Shown piece by piece: positions 1-8,792 of a DNA stretch of 64,000 bases. Positions within the stretch are counted from its first letter, which is position 1, and each line of letters starts with the position of its first letter. Source of the stretch: Lachancea thermotolerans CBS 6340 (Eukaryota > Ascomycota > Saccharomycetes > Saccharomycetales > Saccharomycetaceae); NCBI RefSeq assembly GCF_000142805.1, contig NC_013080.1, positions 62,001-126,000 of the forward strand, given 5' to 3'. Position numbers and translations under genes: made by a program. Under the pieces are notes generated by a model, which was given only the letters and a program-made list of their open reading frames with translations, was not told the origin of the DNA and searched no databases.

Positions 1-141
1 TCAGAACAATGATCGCAGTACTCTATTAAAATCGAGCGTGTTCGTCAAAAGTCAAGGAGTGATGCCTTTATGGTTCGCTCCTGAATTGCGACTGGGGGAG
101 TAAAAAATATATTTAGTCTAATCACACCAACCAGTATATAT

Positions 142-582
142 ATGAGAACTTTAGAGGATATCACTATTGGAGGGTCAACGTACACGATGGCTGACAAGGA
201 CGCATTGAGACTAGGAGAGACTGCTCAATCGATAGTGAACAAGATCTTTTCAAGATTTATGTTGCTGGACGCCTTGTTTAGGGGTATGGTATTTGGGGTC
301 GGAGTCCTTGTTGTCGTGTTCCTCACCGCTGTGCTGCTGATCAAGATTATGTTGGCAAGCCAAGAGAACGGGAAGGCCAAGGCAAAGTCAGGGAACCGGA
401 ATACGAGTCCCTCATCTGTGGACAATGCGAAATCTGGCGACCAGAAGTCCCGTAATGCAAAGTCTAGCGCCTTGAACGACGAAGACCACGCGCACCTTCT
501 GTCAAGAAAGGTTATTCCTATCAACTCCACAGACGACTTTACAGAGGAACTTGAGATATCAGTGATGGAGGAAGATGACTAG
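142..582 (+). CDS. Small single-pass membrane protein, function unknown
   Basis: A 146-residue frame from an ATG at 142; a second in-frame ATG at residue 16 is an equally possible start. One strong hydrophobic segment (about residues 45-70, rich in V, L, F and I) is preceded by a short region with basic residues and followed by a polar, Lys/Ser/Asn-rich tail that ends in an acidic stretch. This layout suggests a single-pass membrane protein with a soluble tail. I do not recognise a family, and I do not recall a matching gene beside ALD4 in S. cerevisiae. The start has a TATA-like run (120-142) close by. It could be a lineage-specific gene; the coding status rests on length and organised composition only. 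Confidence 0.55.
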   Translation: MRTLEDITIGGSTYTMADKDALRLGETAQSIVNKIFSRFMLLDALFRGMVFGVGVLVVVFLTAVLLIKIMLASQENGKAKAKSGNRNTSPSSVDNAKSGDQKSRNAKSSALNDEDHAHLLSRKVIPINSTDDFTEELEISVMEEDD

Positions 583-1032
583 CGCTCGAAAATGTGCTAT
601 ATTGACAGATTGACGACGCGCGCTTTTTTTGTGCTAAATGGACCGTTCTGGACACTAAAATCAAAGGGGTGCCACGAAGAACAAATTAAAGTAGATTAGT
701 TATCTAATGCACTTGTAATAGGATTACACAGATTACCGCTACTCTATTTGCTTGCTCTCGCTGGTGCTTTAAGGTTGAGCGCGTTCTTCCCTTCCGCTTT
801 CGAAAACCCCGCGTAAAATCACTTACCGAATATCGTAAATAGTCATATCTAGAGAATTTCTCTGCAGCAAAACTGAAGAAATCCTCCCACCCTTCTTTAC
901 GGAGCTGACCCCCATAGCGCTAAGCCGCCTAAGGATGTCATTCCATAGAATTTTATTTGAAATATTGTTATTTTGAATATTTAGTTACTTCGTTATACCA
1001 TAGTAAGCGCGGTGACATCTTTCAGAAGTCGC
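583..1032. other. Intergenic region between convergent genes
   Basis: Holds the 3' ends of the small membrane-protein gene (+) and the aldehyde dehydrogenase gene (-). AT-rich stretches near 940-1000 may serve as polyadenylation signals. Nothing else is recognisable. Confidence 0.6.
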
Positions 1033-2601
1033 CTACTTCCCAGAGAGTGTCAGCTTTGCGCGAACAGCCTTGACCTGAGTGTAGTTTTCCAGCGCTTCAA
1101 TTCCCATTTCTCTGCCGATACCCGAGGCATTGAAGCCACCGAATGGAACAGCGTGGTGGAAGTCGTTGAAAGTGTTGATCCAAACCGTACCGGAGTTGAC
1201 TCTGTTGGAGACCTCAATAGCTTTGTTGATGTCTTTAGTGTGAACGCCAGCAGCCAAACCATACTCAGAGTCGTTAGCCTTCTCAATCACCTCCTCGACG
1301 GTCTTGAACTTTGTGATGGTGACAACAGGGCCGAAAATCTCTTCCTTGACAATTCTCATGTCTTCGGTAACATCACCGAAAATGGTTGGCTTCACAAAGA
1401 AACCCTTGTTTCCTAGTCTTTCGCCACCAGTAACCAAGGTGGCACCCTCATCTCTTCCAATCTCGACATACTTCAAGATCTTGGAAAGCTGCATCTGAGA
1501 TGTCTGTGCACCTTGGAAGGTTGCATCGTCGAATGGGTCGCCGACTTTGACGTTCTCAGTGGCAGCCTTTAGTTCCTCCAAAAATTGATCGTACACGGAT
1601 TCTTCAACATATACTCTGGAGCCTGCGCAGCAAACCTCACCACTGTTGTAGTAGATACCCAAGATAATGTTCTGAACGGTCGCCTTCAGGTCTGCGTCAG
1701 CAAACACAATGTTAGGAGACTTACCACCTAGTTCCAGAGTCACCTTCTTTAGGTTGGCACCAGCATTTTGATAGATGTGGCGTCCAGTAGCAGTTGAACC
1801 AGTAAATGCAATTTTCTTGATCTTAGGGTGCGTAGTTAGTGCCTCACCGATGATCTTACCGAACCCGGAGATAATGTTAACAACGCCGGCAGGAATGCCG
1901 GCTTTAGGCACAAATTGGGAGACATAAAGGGCGGACAAGGGGGTAGATTCAGCAGTCTTCAGAACGACGGTGTTACCGGTGGCCAAGGCAGGGCCGACCT
2001 TCCAGGCCCACATCAATAGAGGAAAGTTCCAAGGGATAATTTGTCCACATACACCTAGAGGCTGTCTGATGGTGTACGAGAAGTGGGTTGAGCCTGTGTT
2101 AATGAGCCGGCCATCAATTTTGTCACACCAGCCAGCGCACGAACGCAAGTAGTTGGCGACTAGCTGAACGTCGCCACGTGCACTAGAGATAGCCTTTCCG
2201 TTGTCAAGAGTCTCGATGGATGCAATTGTTTCTAGGTCTTCCTCGATCAATTCTGCGAGCTTGTTAAGAGCCTTTGCGCGTACCAGAGGGTCGGCGTCGG
2301 ACCACACACCGCTCTTGAAAGCCTGGTCTGCAGCCGCGATTGCGTCTTCTACGTCGTCTTCGCGCGCTTCGTAGACGTGTGTGATCTCTTCTTCCGTAGC
2401 AGGGCTGACGACCTCGAAAGTCTTGCCTTGCTTGGCGCGGACGAACTTGTTGTTGATGAACAACCCGGTTGGCTGCTCATACTCGATGCCGTTAGGCATT
2501 TTGACCGGCACGCGCAAGGGCAACTGCGCGTAGAAGCGCATTCCAAGCCGCGTCGCAGCCACGGGCATTCCCCGTAGTGCTGTTCCTGTTCTGGAAAGCA
2601 T
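1033..2601 (-). CDS. ALD4: Mitochondrial aldehyde dehydrogenase (Ald4-like)
   Basis: The 522-residue protein is an NAD(P)-dependent aldehyde dehydrogenase that oxidises acetaldehyde to acetate in the mitochondrial matrix, feeding acetyl-CoA synthesis during growth on ethanol. The first ~25 residues are rich in Arg, Ala and Met without acidic residues, a typical matrix-targeting signal. The family signature is complete: the cofactor-site segment containing PWNFPLLMW, the general-base motif [12 protein letters not shown], and the active-site cysteine in [15 protein letters not shown]. The residues are nearly identical to yeast Ald4 through most of the length. Its position next to NUD1 matches S. 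cerevisiae YOR374W, which favours ALD4 over the close relative ALD5. The start at 2601 is the first ATG and gives the targeting peptide. Confidence 0.95.
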   Translation of the reverse strand: MLSRTGTALRGMPVAATRLGMRFYAQLPLRVPVKMPNGIEYEQPTGLFINNKFVRAKQGKTFEVVSPATEEEITHVYEAREDDVEDAIAAADQAFKSGVWSDADPLVRAKALNKLAELIEEDLETIASIETLDNGKAISSARGDVQLVANYLRSCAGWCDKIDGRLINTGSTHFSYTIRQPLGVCGQIIPWNFPLLMWAWKVGPALATGNTVVLKTAESTPLSALYVSQFVPKAGIPAGVVNIISGFGKIIGEALTTHPKIKKIAFTGSTATGRHIYQNAGANLKKVTLELGGKSPNIVFADADLKATVQNIILGIYYNSGEVCCAGSRVYVEESVYDQFLEELKAATENVKVGDPFDDATFQGAQTSQMQLSKILKYVEIGRDEGATLVTGGERLGNKGFFVKPTIFGDVTEDMRIVKEEIFGPVVTITKFKTVEEVIEKANDSEYGLAAGVHTKDINKAIEVSNRVNSGTVWINTFNDFHHAVPFGGFNASGIGREMGIEALENYTQVKAVRAKLTLSGK

Positions 2602-2810
2602 CTGGTTATGTGGTGCTTTTTAAGGTCTGCAGGAACAATGAAAAGTGAACCAGCTCACTTCAATGTTTTATATGAGAAACGCTATTGCTTCTTGAAAGTT
2701 GGCGCAGATAGTCCTTGGCGCTTATTGTTATGAAACTCGGGTTTTTGCAGTACAAACCGTTTGGGACTTGAAGCTCATTGTTCTGCCTCCAATCCTCGAT
2801 GCTACGTCCT

Positions 2811-2818
2811 TTATATAG
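2811..2818 (-). promoter_or_regulatory. TATA box of ALD4
   Basis: The minus strand reads TATATAAA, about 210 bp upstream of the ALD4 start codon, a normal distance for a yeast TATA element. Confidence 0.6.
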
Positions 2819-2884
2819 ATTCTCCAATCTTTACGTTAGGGGCTGCTACGGGAAGCATTCATCCCGCAAAGCCAAGGAGTATGC

Positions 2885-2894
2885 CCCCGCTTTT
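2885..2894 (-). promoter_or_regulatory. Mig1-like glucose-repression site upstream of ALD4
   Basis: The minus strand reads AAAAGCGGGG, which matches the A/T-run plus SYGGGG form of Mig1 sites. It lies just upstream of the TATA box. ALD4 is known to be glucose-repressed in S. cerevisiae; binding here is inference. Confidence 0.4.
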
Positions 2895-3885
2895 CACCCT
2901 CTCCGCAAACACGGTGGTCATTCCTCATTTTTGCGGCTGTTGAATTCCCGATTATCCCAAAGAAAGTCCGCCCCATTATTAGGGGGCTGCAACTGTCATG
3001 CACAAATAAAGTTGTCCAACGTCATCCCTCTCATTCCATAAGAGGCAGCATAAGGCACTTTTGACGAAAATATCACCATTTAGGCGTATCATTTGCTACG
3101 CGTATGCTCGGATACATGGAATGTAGCAGTGTCAATCCCAATGCGCCCCGCAGTGGAGTACATCAGCACGGATGTATCCGGAATCCGGGTACTGTGAATA
3201 CCAGACCTAGAACAACTTTTATCGCGGCCTTTACAGGAGCGTTCTCTCAGTTCGCTGATTTGTCAAGTGGTTGCGAACTTACGGAGTGACGCTTCATACG
3301 AATAAGCAAGGCCCGAACGTGATGAACTTGCTGGCCGGCTGTATAAGGATCCCCTTATCCGATAGCCGCTTTGGAAGTCACGTCTTCCCTATTCGCAACG
3401 CCAGAGATTGCTGTAAACATGAAAGCAGCTTAGGGGTTGTTCTAAGGCAGTGATGCGACCGCATCTTAATTAATCAAGTGCGCGCGGGTAACACGGCATT
3501 TTTAAAATCTGAAATACTCAGTACAGCAAAACAGTACTGCGCAAACGATCTACACGTACAAGGCACCCGGCAGAAGGAACCTGTGTTAAAGGATTTTCGA
3601 AATACACTCGAAACCGATATTCGTTGCCCTTTTCTTACAATATTAAATGTGCGTTTTTATGTCGTATCTATTTTGGGAGAGCAGATCACCAGCCACGCCG
3701 AACTTAAACACCGAAACTCGCGAGTAGCTTTATCGCTGTGAACTTCACGCACGTGCCCAGCGAGTTAAGGTTGCCCTATAGTTCAGGTGGTGGAGCAGAG
3801 GCTTTGGGCACGCATTATCTGCAAGGAAGTATGCAAGTAATCGTCAATCAGAGAACGGGCCCTTCTAGCCGCGCCTTTATGAATT

Positions 3886-6045
3886 CTATAGGAATATCTT
3901 CTTAAGGTTAGGAGCTGCCATAGCTGCTGCTTCAGCCAACATCTTCCTTTCTGATTCAGCCTTGAATTGCGTGAGCGGATTTCTTCGGACGTCCAGCGTC
4001 CGCAGGTTCACCGGCAGGCGTTCAAACAAGTTTGCGGCACTCTGTAGCTCGTTGTCTGTGATTATTAAAGCATCCAGTGCCGGGCAGTGCGTAGCAAACT
4101 CCGGAGGCAGCTCCTCAAAGCCAAGGCGCGAAAGTCGCAGTTTGCGGAGCATGTGGGGTAGAATGTTCCACGGTACCATAACAGAAGAGCTGGCGCCTGT
4201 TATACCTGTCAGCTCGAGGTGCTCAAGCGATTCAGGCAGCCTTTGGATTTGGAGGCTCTCGCCGCTGAGCTTCAGAATGCGAAGTTGTGGGAAATCTCCC
4301 AACTCTCTTAGCGCCGCACAGCCAAGTGCTGTCAAACTACGCAAACTTTTGTTCGTGTTTCCCACAAGGGTTTCTAGCGGATTTCCGTCAAGTTTTAGTA
4401 CTCTTAGGCCGGTTAGTAAATGTAGATTCTTGACTGTTGTGATTTTGTTTCCGCTAAGGTCGAGCTCCCGAAGGTGTGTCAGAAAATTGGGTTCTTGGTC
4501 CGAAGATAAAAGATCTGCAAAGTCCAGCGGCCCAATCAATCGGTTGCGGGCTATGTTCAATGTATCTATGCGTAGACGTGACTCGGATAGGCCCTGCAAT
4601 GAGGTTACACCGTTTTGAGAGATGTTGATGTTGCGAAGATGCAGGCACGCTGCGAATAAGGAAAGATTAGTAGAAAGCGCGTTGTGTGACATATCAACAT
4701 CCTCTAGGTGCTCCAATGCATCTAAACGGCAGTAAGTCCCGATTCTATTATGAGAGCAGCATAGACTAATAGTGTGTTTAGGAACACCTTGTAATGAGTT
4801 TAGCTTGTTGTGCGAAACATTAAGTTCTAGTACGCTAGGTGCCATTTCGTCAAGCCCTACCAGACTTTCAAGATCTCTTCTCTCCAATGAAAGATCTCTG
4901 ACTTTTACCCAATTCTCTTTGCGTGGAATTGCGTCCACCAATGCTGAGACAACAGCCCCTCGGGAGATTCGGAATGATGTATCCAGATCTGATACGCTCG
5001 TGACATTATCCACCAGGTTGTGCGTAGTGTCTGCAGGAAGACTTGTGACACGGCTTGCTCTCCTAACGGCCTTGTCTACCCCTGCAGGAACTTGAGTGTT
5101 TTCTCCTGATCGATTTCTAGACAAGAACTTTAAATCAACTTTTGGGGTCGAAAGAGGGGTGTCATCGACCATGGAAGTTTCTGGACGAGTCCGCGGCAAT
5201 TTAAAGGACACAATTTTGCTCTGCGAGCTTTCATCTTGCGCTCCACTAGTAGAAACGTCAACAGTAGCCGACGGCTGATCCCACACACCTTCTTTATAGT
5301 TAAAAACCATACCCGCATCTTCTGGTGTAATTAACTTTAGGGGCCGCCTAGGGGACTCCTTCCTCGCTTCGTTCCGAGGCTGATGGGGCTGCTTTTTGTT
5401 TGATTGACGTATGCTAGGTGAAAGAGATGGATCAAATGAATCAAAGGATGAATTTGATCCTGTTTCGTAACCATCGGAAACAGACCGCACAGGCGAGTTT
5501 AACTTATGCTCATCGTCGTTGAAGAAGTTGGACCGCTGGTGGCGCAAGACGTTATTGAATACACCTAATGCCTCACGAGCAGGGTCGATATCTAACTCTG
5601 TATCTTTCTCTTGTGTCGTGTTGTTTTCAGGGTCCAACTGGTGTGTCTCATCTACCGGAAGTCTCGTTCCCCGTTTCTTGAACGTGTTAGTGGGTATTAA
5701 AGAAATGTCACTTAGTGAAGACGTTACAACCAGGTCTGCTGGCGCGTGCAGTTCTTGTGAGCCCTTCTCCGCCACCACCTGACCCTGCATGTATTGTTTC
5801 CATTGCGGAAGTTCCGCATTTTCAGAGTCTATCCCGTGTTGCTGAACAGTCCCGTAGTTGACTGACCAACTATCTAGCTTATCAACATAGCTCCTGCCAT
5901 TCCGCGGATAACGGCCCTGTGAATCAAAAGCTTTGTCCTGGAATTTATCATTTTCCATATACGGTTTGAGTTTAGAAGGCGAGCTTATATGGAATCGGCC
6001 CAAGCTCTCACTCAGTTGTTTGGACGGTGAGGACTTACTTGACAT
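3886..6045 (-). CDS. NUD1: Spindle pole body scaffold Nud1 (mitotic exit network)
   Basis: The 719-residue protein matches Nud1/centriolin, the outer-plaque scaffold of the spindle pole body that recruits mitotic exit network components and holds Spc72. The N-terminal half (about 1-350) is low-complexity and Ser/Thr/Pro-rich with many possible phosphorylation sites. The C-terminal half (about 380-700) is a leucine-rich repeat array with repeated LxxLxLSxNxL-type units. It is shorter than S. cerevisiae Nud1 (about 850 residues), mainly in the disordered part. It is divergent from NDD1, with 241 bp between the two start codons, as at YOR373W/YOR372C. Its partner SPC72 is about 20 kb away in the same window. 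Confidence 0.92.
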   Translation of the reverse strand: MSSKSSPSKQLSESLGRFHISSPSKLKPYMENDKFQDKAFDSQGRYPRNGRSYVDKLDSWSVNYGTVQQHGIDSENAELPQWKQYMQGQVVAEKGSQELHAPADLVVTSSLSDISLIPTNTFKKRGTRLPVDETHQLDPENNTTQEKDTELDIDPAREALGVFNNVLRHQRSNFFNDDEHKLNSPVRSVSDGYETGSNSSFDSFDPSLSPSIRQSNKKQPHQPRNEARKESPRRPLKLITPEDAGMVFNYKEGVWDQPSATVDVSTSGAQDESSQSKIVSFKLPRTRPETSMVDDTPLSTPKVDLKFLSRNRSGENTQVPAGVDKAVRRASRVTSLPADTTHNLVDNVTSVSDLDTSFRISRGAVVSALVDAIPRKENWVKVRDLSLERRDLESLVGLDEMAPSVLELNVSHNKLNSLQGVPKHTISLCCSHNRIGTYCRLDALEHLEDVDMSHNALSTNLSLFAACLHLRNINISQNGVTSLQGLSESRLRIDTLNIARNRLIGPLDFADLLSSDQEPNFLTHLRELDLSGNKITTVKNLHLLTGLRVLKLDGNPLETLVGNTNKSLRSLTALGCAALRELGDFPQLRILKLSGESLQIQRLPESLEHLELTGITGASSSVMVPWNILPHMLRKLRLSRLGFEELPPEFATHCPALDALIITDNELQSAANLFERLPVNLRTLDVRRNPLTQFKAESERKMLAEAAAMAAPNLKKIFL

Positions 6046-6286
6046 GGAGCCTCAATTCCGAGCTGTGACCTCGCCTAATAATACGATAATGGGTTTTGTG
6101 CTTAACAACTACTTTCAGCAAGCGCTGCTGTGTCTCATCGACATTCGAGTACATTATGTGTTACCCTCAGTACGCGATTTTTTGGCGTAGGGACTGTAGC
6201 TCATCAAAAAATGTATACACAAAACTCACAGAATTGGAGCAGTTTGAAAACTAGGACTCCGGGAACTTGAGGAAAACAAGAGCCAG

Positions 6287-7699
6287 ATGGAGCCGAGTAA
6301 CGATGAGGAAGCGTTCTTTCGGGTTATTTCGGAGAATATGAAATATGCTTTTACAAGTCCGATCGCCACCACAACACAATTTCCCACGCCCTATTCCCAA
6401 GCGCATAATAATACTAGCTCTCACACTCAAGAGACGGAACGGGCAAGAACACACTCCGAAAGTCAATCCATCGTGGAAAACAGTATGCTAGCAGAGTCTA
6501 ATGGTGCTTCCTCATTGAGCGATGTTAACGTGCAGCCTTCGTCAGTACTCCAACTTGGAAACGAATTCATGTTGACATCACCAGAGCAATTTAGAGAGTT
6601 TCTCTTCGAGTCGCCAGCAGGAATTAACCTTCTTCACCGGACACCGGCAAAGACGCCTCTTCGTTTCTTCAACAGTTCCGCAATAGTTTCTTCTGCCCAA
6701 AGCCAGAGCCATCAGTCTCAGCAAAATCAAGGCCACTTACCGCAACAAGCAACTAATGGGCCGCTTCAGAATCAAATCACTCCTCTCAGGAATATAGATG
6801 TCAACCTAATGTTCAACTCCAGAAATAAGCAAACGAACAACACATCGTCACCTTCCAAACGCTACTTGTCGCTCACACCCTACGGTAAGAGAGTACTTTC
6901 TGATATAGGAACCCCCTATGCAAAGCTGCTCGCCTCTTCTAACAGTGCATTGGTTGATTTTCAGAGGGCCCGGAAAGATGTGCAAAAGTCTGTGGGTCCG
7001 CAAGGCTCAGACTTACGATCTCGCGGAAATAGCAATACAAATAAAGGGCTCTCCGGTGACCTAGACGTCGGCTCCGGCCATCACAAAGCTAGTTTAGTAT
7101 CGGGGAGTGATGATGAAATAGAAAGTGGTGCGGACGATTGCGGGTCTTCTCCCACCACTATCCAACTTAATTCGTCTGTGACGAAATCAACAAGGGATAA
7201 ACTGGGGTCTATTGGCTCAATCCCAGAAAATAATATTACAAACTCAGACTTAGGACCATCGAGTGAAGACGAGCATGAAACTAACATAGATGAAAGATTA
7301 TTCGAAATGGAAAAGCTTCCGCTCTCGCCGACGCCAAAACCTTCAAAACGTAACGACTTAGATGTAACTCGGATTAAAATTCCGGAGCTGCCAAAAATGG
7401 GATCTTTTAAGAGTGAGCGGTCAAGCTCGGTTCCAAATACTGCGAAAAAAACAACTAGAAAGCAACCCAAGTTCCAGATCATTGTGACGGATGCCAACTC
7501 CTTTAATTCTACTAGGGGAACCGTTATGGGTGGCGATGCGGTTGGTAAGAAACGGAAGCCTGCTTTGAAAAGATCTCAATCTGAAATCGTTTCAACGACC
7601 TCCGCAAGCAGTTCCAGGGGCAAAACAAAGAGACAGAAATTATCACAGGTGCATAACTTTTCGTTAGACCTCAATTCAAGATACCCGGATTCGCAATAA
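6287..7699 (+). CDS. NDD1: Ndd1-like coactivator of G2/M genes
   Basis: The 470-residue, largely disordered protein matches Ndd1, the coactivator that Fkh2-Mcm1 recruits to switch on the CLB2 gene cluster at G2/M. Short conserved blocks are in the same order as in S. cerevisiae: TTTQFPTPYS near residue 28, NVQPSSVLQ near 82, SPEQFREFLFESP near 98, TPAKTPLRFF near 118, a SLTPYGKRVLSDIGTPYAK-type block near 195, SSPTTIQLNSS near 288 and IPELPKMGSF near 365. The C-terminus is basic with KKRK clusters. No folded domain is expected. It is shorter than the 554-residue S. cerevisiae protein, which carries a polyglutamine run missing here. Confidence 0.92.
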   Translation: MEPSNDEEAFFRVISENMKYAFTSPIATTTQFPTPYSQAHNNTSSHTQETERARTHSESQSIVENSMLAESNGASSLSDVNVQPSSVLQLGNEFMLTSPEQFREFLFESPAGINLLHRTPAKTPLRFFNSSAIVSSAQSQSHQSQQNQGHLPQQATNGPLQNQITPLRNIDVNLMFNSRNKQTNNTSSPSKRYLSLTPYGKRVLSDIGTPYAKLLASSNSALVDFQRARKDVQKSVGPQGSDLRSRGNSNTNKGLSGDLDVGSGHHKASLVSGSDDEIESGADDCGSSPTTIQLNSSVTKSTRDKLGSIGSIPENNITNSDLGPSSEDEHETNIDERLFEMEKLPLSPTPKPSKRNDLDVTRIKIPELPKMGSFKSERSSSVPNTAKKTTRKQPKFQIIVTDANSFNSTRGTVMGGDAVGKKRKPALKRSQSEIVSTTSASSSRGKTKRQKLSQVHNFSLDLNSRYPDSQ

Positions 7700-8792
7700 C
7701 TTAAGGTGGGCTATATAAAACAAGGTATTGCGGGAACATTGATTGTATGATCGAGGTTAGATTCATGCAGAAATTAAAGGAGAAAACAATAATAAAAAAG
7801 GCCTTGACCAGCTTTCAAGGAAATATATTTTTAAGAACAATAATGGTAGCAACTTAAAAGAACTCATTGGAGAAATATGTAGCTTCTAGGCTGATTCTAT
7901 ACGCGTCACCAAAGTGAACGCAAGAAGGACCGAACTTCACAAAAAAAAAGGAGGGGTCTCGTTGTCACTTTACGTTGGTCTAGCGCATCAAGGCGGTTAA
8001 GAGGTGAAGCACGAACATTAATGTAACGTACTGACTTAAAGATTGAAAACGCGTCGTTAGGGCTCTCACGTACAAAATTGCGAATGCTCACCCTGCAAAT
8101 CGTCCAAGTTCTGTACTTGTTTTTAGGAAATATGCAAACTGCTTTCTTGAAACAGTAAAATGGCATCATCTATGTGCTGATACTTGCTTAGAACAAGAGA
8201 GTAAAAAAGAGTTTTTGTATATAGTTACTGTAATCGCTCAGCTTGCTCATGTTGAAACTAATTCACTTCCATTGACAGGATGATCGAGTACAGAAACATT
8301 TTCCTCTCGAGGTTCTCAATAGACGCTAAAATTAAGAATATTTGGCCGATTTATTATGCTACCTCATGAAGCGCGCAACGACGTGACTGATTGGCTTCTG
8401 CGCCTTTGTTGCAATCAAACGAGGGCATCGAAGGAAACGAACGCTCAACCTGCAAAACTGATCGAGGTGCCCTCTTAATGCCTACGCGTCTGATTTGTCT
8501 TCAATAAACGCCAAATTTCCTGTGGATTATCTTGTTAAACCGATCATTAGACCTAGTTGTTGAATGTTACCAAAGTCAGATACAGAAGAACACATCTCGA
8601 TTCAATTGAAATAATGACGCGCAGCGCGTAGCCCCTCCTTTCGCACGTGCATTCCGCCGTATCTAAATCCTTTTACAAGATAGGTATTTCGTAGCTGGTG
8701 AGTTGAAAATATGAAGATCTTATGACGCCCCTTGCAAGAGCGCTTAACAAGTCGACGAAACACACGCAGTCCACTGGCAACAGGAAAGCACT
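7700..8792. other. NDD1 3' flank and GPB promoter
   Basis: A 1.1-kb AT-rich region between tandem genes. It contains an ACGCGT motif near 7900. Nothing else convincing is visible; an open frame on the minus strand (7906-8169) has no family features. Confidence 0.5.

Larger units (their letters stand above)
2602..3885. other. ALD4 promoter region and NUD1 3' flank
   Basis: This 1.28-kb stretch is upstream of ALD4 (-) and downstream of NUD1 (-). It holds a TATA box, a Mig1-like box and several C4T/AG4 stress-element-like motifs, consistent with a long, carbon-source-regulated promoter. No convincing coding sequence or RNA gene was seen. Confidence 0.6.
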
